Shown piece after piece: positions 6,815-10,591 of a stretch of DNA of 10,591 bases. Under the pieces are notes generated by a model that had not been told where the DNA came from, made no database searches, and was given only the letters and a program-made list of their open reading frames with translations. A program made the position numbers and the translations under genes. How positions within the stretch are numbered: the first letter of the stretch is position 1; each line of letters opens with the position of its first letter. Source of the DNA: Methylotenera sp. (GTDB lineage: Bacteria; Pseudomonadota; Gammaproteobacteria; Burkholderiales; Methylophilaceae); the NCBI GenBank assembly GCA_027310735.1, contig DAIDAH010000087.1:1-10591 (forward strand). The letters run 5' to 3'.

Positions 6815-7056
6815 TACTAAAATACTCGTTTCCAAAGCCCTGACGTCACCAATAATGTAGCGTACCTAATCATCTGCCAGTTAAACTTAAAATGACACTA
6901 AAAATATCTCTGGAAATAATTAGTAAAACCAGCATGTACTTTCAATCCCTGTCTTTTAGTGTTTAGGCAACTCACCACATTGTAACCTAATCCATCAAAC
7001 ATTAATACTTAAAATTTCTTATAAATCAATGTGTTATATAATAAATTCAATCCATC

Positions 7057-7073
7057 TTGCCATATATTGGCAA
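7057..7073. promoter_or_regulatory. Operator-like inverted repeat TTGCCA-N5-TGGCAA
   Basis: Perfect 6-bp arms (7057-7062, 7068-7073) flank TATAT, giving a 17-bp near-palindrome typical in size of a dimeric regulator site. It lies in the AT-rich non-coding region, immediately left of the two ACATATTAG direct repeats. The regulator is unknown. Confidence 0.4.
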
Positions 7074-7250
7074 CTAACATATTAGATACAGAACAGAACA
7101 TATTAGCCTTTTATGAGGGCCGGCTTGAATTCATGGATATTTTTTTAGATAGCGCTTTAATGAAAAAACTTCAGATGATCAAGCAATTATGCCGTTTAAG
7201 TTGGATAGCCTTACTTGCTTCAGCGTCAGCATCGATATCGCGCTCAATGT

Positions 7251-7276
7251 AACAATCACACAATATTTTGATTGTT
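7251..7276. repeat. Inverted repeat AACAATCA-N10-TGATTGTT
   Basis: Perfect 8-bp arms (7251-7258, 7269-7276) are separated by 10 bp. There is no T run after it, so it is not a normal terminator. Its layout (arms plus a 10-bp spacer) is like that of the inverted repeat at 7332-7355, although the arm sequences differ. Confidence 0.45.
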
Positions 7277-7331
7277 TAGATACTATGACTGATTGCTTGT
7301 TAGCAGATTGAATATATTATATAACATACGA

Positions 7332-7376
7332 TAAGTCATTGTTTTATTTGACTTAAATAATTATTTTCAGTAAGAT
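7332..7376 (+). promoter_or_regulatory. Promoter of the phosphatase operon with an inverted repeat over the -35 box
   Basis: TTGACT (7348-7353) and TAAGAT (7371-7376) are separated by the ideal 17 bp, each five of six consensus bases. Transcription would begin near 7383, leaving a leader of about 28 nt before the ATG at 7411. The -35 box is covered by the right arm of an inverted repeat, TAAGTCA (7332-7338) and TGACTTA (7349-7355) with a 10-bp spacer. A protein bound there would block RNA polymerase. A weaker alternative promoter is TTGCTT (7293-7298) with TATTAT (7315-7320). Confidence 0.62.
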
Positions 7377-7410
7377 AAATCCTTCTCATTAATATAAAAA
7401 GAGTGTTTAA

Positions 7411-8232
7411 ATGCATCTCAACCAGATAAGGAGTTCTTTCCAAAGTCTCTTTAGAAATCAAGATCGTGTTAAAGAGAACTTTAGACTCATGTCTGGCTGG
7501 AGCACTCTGGTTTACATGATTTGCAGTGACATCGTAAAAACTACTGCCAGGGCTGGCGTGAGTAAAGATGAGCTGCAAGAGTACCCATACATTACCAAGC
7601 TCGACGAAGAAAATGGCAGATTAGTATTCGAGGTAGAGACTAGCAGCCAAGCACTCAAATTGGTACTTAAGAAAAACATCATTGAGCCAATGACCGTGAT
7701 GAGCACTAAGACCTGCATGGTCTGCGCAGCAAATTGTGAACACGTGGCAGCAGGTATTGAAAGATCACTTTGCACAGTGTGTGAGCGCAATTATCAGCGC
7801 CGGCAATATTCGCGCTTAGATTCAGTAGAGTTTATTAGTCGTGTTGCTGCTGAATCACGTAAGCCAGAAAGCAACATTGCAGTGATCAGTATCACCGAGC
7901 TTGGGGATGACCCAGCAGCATTAAAAGAAGGTTGGCATACCATTTATCGCGCTAGATTTGATGACCTAAATCCAGTCAATCGCGAGCCATTTGAGCCTCC
8001 GCATGATCATGAAGACCCTATTGATGACGCTCGCGCTAAATCAATTGTTGATTTCGTGGATGGTATCGCACCAGAAGTTGATGGAATTGTCGTGCACTGC
8101 CGAGCTGGTATCAGTCGTTCCGCTGCGGTCGCTAAATGGATTGCTCAGGCATATGGACTCGATTTTGACGAAGATTACACAGCTCATAACGAGTTCGTTT
8201 ATGACATGTTAATCAAAGCTGCGGAAAGGTAA
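7411..8232 (+). CDS. Dual-specificity/tyrosine-type phosphatase with an N-terminal zinc-ribbon extension
   Basis: This 273-residue protein, probably cytoplasmic, belongs in its C-terminal half (about 135-273) to the cysteine phosphatase superfamily. The P-loop is V-H-C-R-A-G-I-S-R-S, nucleophile Cys230 and phosphate-binding Arg236 (HC-x5-R). Asp184/Asp185 in R-F-D-D-L-N are candidates for the general acid. The strand A-V-I-S-I-T-E-L-G-D (157-166) and G-W-H-T-I-Y-R-A-R-F-D-D resemble the compact phosphatases seen on phages and plasmids. The first about 135 residues are extra. They include an unassigned alpha/beta-like region (1-95) and a Cys cluster, C-M-V-C (102, 105), Cys109 and C-T-V-C (121, 124), that looks like a zinc ribbon. 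The start is supported by the promoter 28 nt upstream; later ATGs (7489, 7699) are possible. Substrate unknown: protein, RNA 5' ends and nucleotides are all open. Confidence 0.8.
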   Translation: MHLNQIRSSFQSLFRNQDRVKENFRLMSGWSTLVYMICSDIVKTTARAGVSKDELQEYPYITKLDEENGRLVFEVETSSQALKLVLKKNIIEPMTVMSTKTCMVCAANCEHVAAGIERSLCTVCERNYQRRQYSRLDSVEFISRVAAESRKPESNIAVISITELGDDPAALKEGWHTIYRARFDDLNPVNREPFEPPHDHEDPIDDARAKSIVDFVDGIAPEVDGIVVHCRAGISRSAAVAKWIAQAYGLDFDEDYTAHNEFVYDMLIKAAER

Positions 8233-8236
8233 TTGC

Positions 8237-8701
8237 ATGTCAGATTTAGAGAGCTATTTGTTATTTGCAGGCCTGGAAATCGCAGATGAAATGCCACACA
8301 GCATTGATGAGATCATCACGCAGAATCGTCATTTGATGCAGCTGTCGATGACGTGTGAAGATGATTTATATCCACTTTATCGACTGATATTGCCGACCGA
8401 TGCACCGAAAGATTCTATGCAGAATTGGTCGCTGGTTACGCTTGAGCATATTCTAGAAGCCGAGTTCGAGGTGTTTCTGTTGGGTGATAAGAGTGATGGT
8501 CGTGGCCCGCGAATTACAAGCAATGTTACTGGCGTTGATTTTGGCCGTAAATTGATTACAACCACATCAGGTTCAGTTTATGCATTGGGCGATAGAGCAA
8601 AAGAGATTAGCCCAGCTCACATTATCATGATTTGTGTTGCGTTGAATGAAAGCGGTATCGGCGAAGCATTAGGCGTAGCACCGTTTTGGAAGGGAACGTA
8701 A
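8237..8701 (+). CDS. Hypothetical protein, 154 aa, phosphatase operon
   Basis: I do not recognise a family with confidence. The gene starts 4 bp after the phosphatase stop with AAAGG at 8225-8229, 7 nt before the ATG, and its stop overlaps the next start by one base (TAATG), so it is certainly part of the operon. The protein is acidic, without signal peptide or membrane segment. The first part (1-80) is mostly helical in appearance. The second part has alternating strands and a T-T-S-G-S-V-Y-A-L motif at 109-117, recalling small hypothetical proteins of phages and plasmids, followed by a helix A-H-I-I-M-I-C-V-A-L-N (127-137). No catalytic motif is visible. It may act with the neighbouring phosphoesterases. 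Confidence 0.75.
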   Translation: MSDLESYLLFAGLEIADEMPHSIDEIITQNRHLMQLSMTCEDDLYPLYRLILPTDAPKDSMQNWSLVTLEHILEAEFEVFLLGDKSDGRGPRITSNVTGVDFGRKLITTTSGSVYALGDRAKEISPAHIIMICVALNESGIGEALGVAPFWKGT

Positions 8702-10065
8702 TGGCAATTGTTGTACATTTACTCAGTGATTTGCATCTCGAGTTCAGTCAATATCAGCCGCATTCATCTTCTGATCGCGCCGATATCGTGCTTGCTGCTG
8801 GCGATGTCTGGCATAAAGACCGCGGAATACGCATGCTCAGAGCCATGTGGCCAGACAAAGAAATTGTGACTGTTAGTGGCAATCAGGAGCACTATAAAGC
8901 AACAATCTGCCCAAATATGGAGCTCATGCGCGCTGCTGCCGATGAAGTTGGCATTCATTTTCTTGAAAATAATGAAAAGATTCTCACAATCAGAGGCGAA
9001 AAAATTCGCATATTAGGTTGCACGTTGTGGACTAATTTCTTACTTTATGGACTGGAAAAGCGCGCGGACTGCATGGTTGATGCTGGCCAATACCTAAACG
9101 ATTTTCGACTAATCAGAAACGGCTCATGGAACTTCAGCCCTAAAGATAGCATTAATTTGCACAATGCCAGCGTTAAATGGCTTGAGAGCAAGCTTGATGA
9201 GCCATTCGATGGTCCAACAATCGTGATGACGCACCATGCGCCCTCGTATAAGAGCGTTGTTAAGCGATTCCAAGGCGACTTGCTGAGCGCTTGCTTTGCC
9301 TCGAATTTAGACCACTTGATGGACGGTAGTAAAGTGGATCTTTGGTGCCACGGGCACATGCATGACGACCTGGATTACTACATCAACGGCACTCGTGTGA
9401 TGTGTAATCCCAGAGGGTATTGTCGGTTTGAAGGCGGAGAAGAGAATCATAGCTTTAATCCAGCGCTGTTAATTAGCGTTGAAAAAGGCAAGGTCGAACT
9501 CGTAGAATCTGCTGAAGACAAGGCGGCAGAAAGGCTTGTGCCAATGCTGTCAGGTCGGAAAAGAAACGAGCTAATTTGGGCTATTGACCACTTACAGTCA
9601 GCGCTATATTGGTACCCGGATGGCGTTGTTGAGTACATTGATTTGCGTTTAATTACATCTGATGTGCGTTGGTTCGCAGAAGCGATTGTGCAGGAAAAAA
9701 GTTGGTATTTGAAGACCATTCCAGAGCGAATCGCAGTTTGGGCGTTGGCTGTTGAAGATATTGATCGACTGGTTAATGTAATTGTTAAGCGCTCAAGAGT
9801 GACTAAACGAGCGGCAAAAAGAAGCCCAAGAGTTAGTGCTAAAGAAGAAGCAATAGCAGCATTAAATAGACTGCAAATTAGGACAGATATAAATGACAAG
9901 TTTAAATACTACGAGCTTGCAGAGTTGCCAAATTATTTGAGAACCGAATATTGGCGCACAAGATTTGGTAGCACTCAGCCTGTTGTGCCTGGTGCAGTCG
10001 AACCAGTGTACCTCTGGGATTATGAAACGTGGCGCGAGAGACAACTTAGGAAACTGAAGTCATGA
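8701..10065 (+). CDS. Calcineurin-like metallophosphoesterase with a large C-terminal extension
   Basis: This 454-residue protein has a full calcineurin-type metal-dependent phosphoesterase core at about 1-265. The motifs appear in order: S-D-L-H (Asp10, His12), A-A-G-D (Asp35), G-N-Q-E-H (Asn61, His64), M-T-H-H-A-P (His178) and G-H-M-H (His219, His221), so all metal ligands and the catalytic His are present. Such enzymes cleave phosphomono- or diesters, including nucleotides, with two metal ions. Residues about 280-454 are an unassigned extension. It is rich in Trp and Tyr, with a basic stretch near 363-376 (K-R-S-R-V-T-K-R-A-A-K-R), so nucleic acid binding is conceivable. The ATG at 8701 is chosen because AGGGA sits 5 nt upstream and the core begins at once; a TTG at 8686 in frame is less likely. 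It overlaps the gene before by 1 bp and the gene after by 4 bp. Substrate is unknown. Confidence 0.9.
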   Translation: MAIVVHLLSDLHLEFSQYQPHSSSDRADIVLAAGDVWHKDRGIRMLRAMWPDKEIVTVSGNQEHYKATICPNMELMRAAADEVGIHFLENNEKILTIRGEKIRILGCTLWTNFLLYGLEKRADCMVDAGQYLNDFRLIRNGSWNFSPKDSINLHNASVKWLESKLDEPFDGPTIVMTHHAPSYKSVVKRFQGDLLSACFASNLDHLMDGSKVDLWCHGHMHDDLDYYINGTRVMCNPRGYCRFEGGEENHSFNPALLISVEKGKVELVESAEDKAAERLVPMLSGRKRNELIWAIDHLQSALYWYPDGVVEYIDLRLITSDVRWFAEAIVQEKSWYLKTIPERIAVWALAVEDIDRLVNVIVKRSRVTKRAAKRSPRVSAKEEAIAALNRLQIRTDINDKFKYYELAELPNYLRTEYWRTRFGSTQPVVPGAVEPVYLWDYETWRERQLRKLKS

Positions 10066-10250
10066 GCGTTCGACTGGCTGATCCTAATAGCGAGCCGACA
10101 GAGCAAGATCTGGATATGTTAATGAAGGATGTTTTGGATGTTGCCATTCATAAATCCAAATTAGCGCATGAAGCTTTTTTTGAACAAATAAAATTAGATA
10201 CACAAAGACCTAGGCCTAGAGCTAAGCGAATAAGGAAATTGAAATCATGA
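10062..10250 (+). CDS. Small hypothetical protein, 62 aa, basic tail
   Basis: The gene starts within the stop of the metallophosphoesterase gene (ATGA) and is itself followed by another ATGA overlap, so it is very likely translated. The N-terminal half is acidic (P-T-E-Q-D-L-D), the middle is a predicted amphipathic helix with A-I-H-K-S-K-L-A-H-E-A-F-F, and the end is strongly basic (R-P-R-P-R-A-K-R-I-R-K-L-K-S). The final R-K-L-K-S is identical to that of the metallophosphoesterase, because the DNA around the two junctions is nearly repeated. No family recognised; the tail could bind nucleic acid. Confidence 0.65.
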   Translation: MSVRLADPNSEPTEQDLDMLMKDVLDVAIHKSKLAHEAFFEQIKLDTQRPRPRAKRIRKLKS

Positions 10251-10408
10251 GTATGAGGACACTATTTGACGTGATCTTTTCGAACGATCAGACAGGCGAA
10301 GCTGCGCTAGTTGCGCATCGCAACAGCAGCAAACCAGATGAGCTTGAAGATGAGATTATCACTGAATTTCTTAAGCAGGAGCCTAAGCGTAATGAATCTG
10401 TTCTTTGA
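10247..10408 (+). CDS. Small hypothetical protein, 53 aa, acidic
   Basis: This short reading frame begins in the ATGA overlap with the 62-aa gene; AAGGAAA lies about 9 nt before the ATG, at the same place as at the previous junction. The product is acidic, with D-E-L-E-D-E-I-I-T-E-F-L at 31-42 suggesting a helix. An internal ATG at codon 3 is a possible alternative start. Its last 17 bases overlap the exonuclease start in another frame. No family recognised. Its position between two coupled genes is the main support. Confidence 0.55.
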   Translation: MSMRTLFDVIFSNDQTGEAALVAHRNSSKPDELEDEIITEFLKQEPKRNESVL

Positions 10409-10591
10409 TTGCGAGTTCACAAGCCTGCCGCATGACTGTCAAGAGTCATCTGCACTAGTCAGCATTGGCATCATCGCTGACGATGGCAGGACGTTCTACG
10501 TAGAGAACGCAGATATGCAAGAAGAGTTATGCGACGGATTTGTGCGCCATCAAGTGCTGCCGCTACTAACCAGTGGTGATATGTGCATGCC
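10392..10591 (+). CDS. Putative DEDD-type 3'-5' exonuclease (5' part only)
   Basis: Only the first 66 residues are in the window. They open with MNLFFDCEFTSL, the first exonuclease motif of the DnaQ/DEDD superfamily with metal-binding Asp6 and Glu8, followed by a second strand, A-L-V-S-I-G-I-I-A-D-D-G, and F-Y-V-E-N. This pattern matches small phage- and plasmid-type 3'-5' exonucleases/exoribonucleases that trim DNA or RNA with two metal ions. AGGAG at 10377-10381 is 10 nt before the ATG, and the start lies inside the previous gene (17-bp out-of-frame overlap). Later motifs (Exo II, Exo III) are beyond the edge, so RNA versus DNA preference cannot be judged. Confidence 0.72.
   Translation, partial: MNLFFDCEFTSLPHDCQESSALVSIGIIADDGRTFYVENADMQEELCDGFVRHQVLPLLTSGDMCM

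Larger units (their letters stand above)
6746..7410. other. AT-rich regulatory/non-coding region between divergent genes
   Basis: About 665 bp lie between the divergently oriented zinc-finger gene (minus) and the phosphatase operon (plus). I see no convincing gene. A frame from GTG 7031 to 7252 (inner ATGs at 7133 and 7160) has no good ribosome site. Its last 30 codons, from ATG 7160, would give a basic, then hydrophobic peptide (W-I-A-L-L-A-S-A-S-A) like a signal sequence cut short, so it may be a gene remnant. The stretch instead holds operator-like palindromes at 6802-6814, 7057-7073, 7251-7276 and 7332-7355, a perfect 8-bp palindrome TGACGTCA at 6841-6848, and two copies of ACATATTAG (7077-7085, 7098-7106) spaced 21 bp. 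A promoter is at 7348-7376. Confidence 0.6.
6027..10591. mobile_element. Putative genomic island or integrated element at the tRNA-Leu 3' end (right boundary outside window)
   Basis: Gene content changes at the tRNA. To the left is conserved housekeeping DNA; to the right are an unusual zinc-finger protein, a long AT-rich non-coding stretch, and an overlapping-cistron operon of phosphatase, unknown, metallophosphoesterase, two tiny ORFs and an exonuclease, of a kind common on phages, plasmids and integrative elements. The tRNA 3' end would be the left attachment site. No integrase, transposase or phage structural gene is visible, and no second copy of the tRNA 3' end occurs in the window. The element's existence and extent are therefore inferred. 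Confidence 0.42.

Noticed and set aside
6746..6835. N-terminal extension of the zinc-finger protein by 30 residues starting at 6835.
   Set aside because: The ATG at 6745 has AAGGAC 10 nt upstream, while the extension shows no ribosome site and an atypical composition.
6203..7410. A complete RES-Xre type toxin-antitoxin pair next to the DUF2384-like gene.
   Set aside because: No reading frame of RES-domain size or motif flanks it; the neighbouring DNA is non-coding on one side and tRNA on the other.
7336..9899. Several minus-strand frames of 60-150 codons opposite the phosphatase and metallophosphoesterase genes.
   Set aside because: All lie antisense to genes with clear catalytic motifs, have no ribosome sites and show low-complexity Ser/Leu-rich translations typical of shadow frames.
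6027..10591. CRISPR array, insertion sequence or integrase in the accessory part.
   Set aside because: No regularly spaced repeats, transposase or recombinase motifs are visible on either strand; the only tandem repeat is the short 10-bp one.

Overview
The window looks like a piece of a moderately AT-rich proteobacterial chromosome, most likely a betaproteobacterium (Methylophilaceae-like; inferred from the protein sequences and gene set, not proven). It falls into two parts that meet at a tRNA gene.

Bases 1 to about 6030 are ordinary core genome. The 3' end of a peptide/nickel-type ABC transporter substrate-binding protein is followed by its two permeases (dppB-like and dppC-like, sharing an ATGA overlap). 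Next comes fabI (enoyl-ACP reductase, fatty acid synthesis), closed by a strong hairpin terminator. Then come lapB (an LPS-assembly regulator with TPR repeats and a rubredoxin-like zinc site) and pyrF (OMP decarboxylase), the same lapB-pyrF pairing as in E. coli. A bidirectional terminator separates pyrF from a convergent minus-strand gene for a secreted ComEA-like helix-hairpin-helix protein. A tRNA-Leu(CAG) with its own promoter, leader hairpin and terminator ends this part.

Bases about 6030 to 10591 look like accessory DNA inserted at the 3' end of the tRNA-Leu. No integrase and no second att copy lie inside the window, so this is inference. Just past the tRNA terminator there are 10-bp phased tandem repeats. 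A minus-strand gene then encodes an unusual protein: a topoisomerase-type C4 zinc finger joined to a DUF2384/ParS-like C-terminal domain. About 665 bp of AT-rich, repeat-rich DNA with several operator-like palindromes follows. A well-formed promoter, whose -35 box is covered by an inverted repeat, then drives a tightly packed plus-strand operon: a dual-specificity-type phosphatase with a zinc-ribbon-bearing N-terminal extension, a 154-aa unknown, a metallophosphoesterase with a large C-terminal extension, two very small proteins, and the start of a DEDD-type 3'-5' exonuclease that runs off the window.

The operon combines two phosphoester-cleaving enzymes with a likely nuclease in overlapping cistrons, an arrangement typical of phage early regions, plasmids and integrative elements. 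It may be a nucleotide/nucleic-acid processing module or part of a host-takeover or defence locus; the sequence alone does not decide. This operon and the zinc finger-DUF2384 gene are the least ordinary content of the window.
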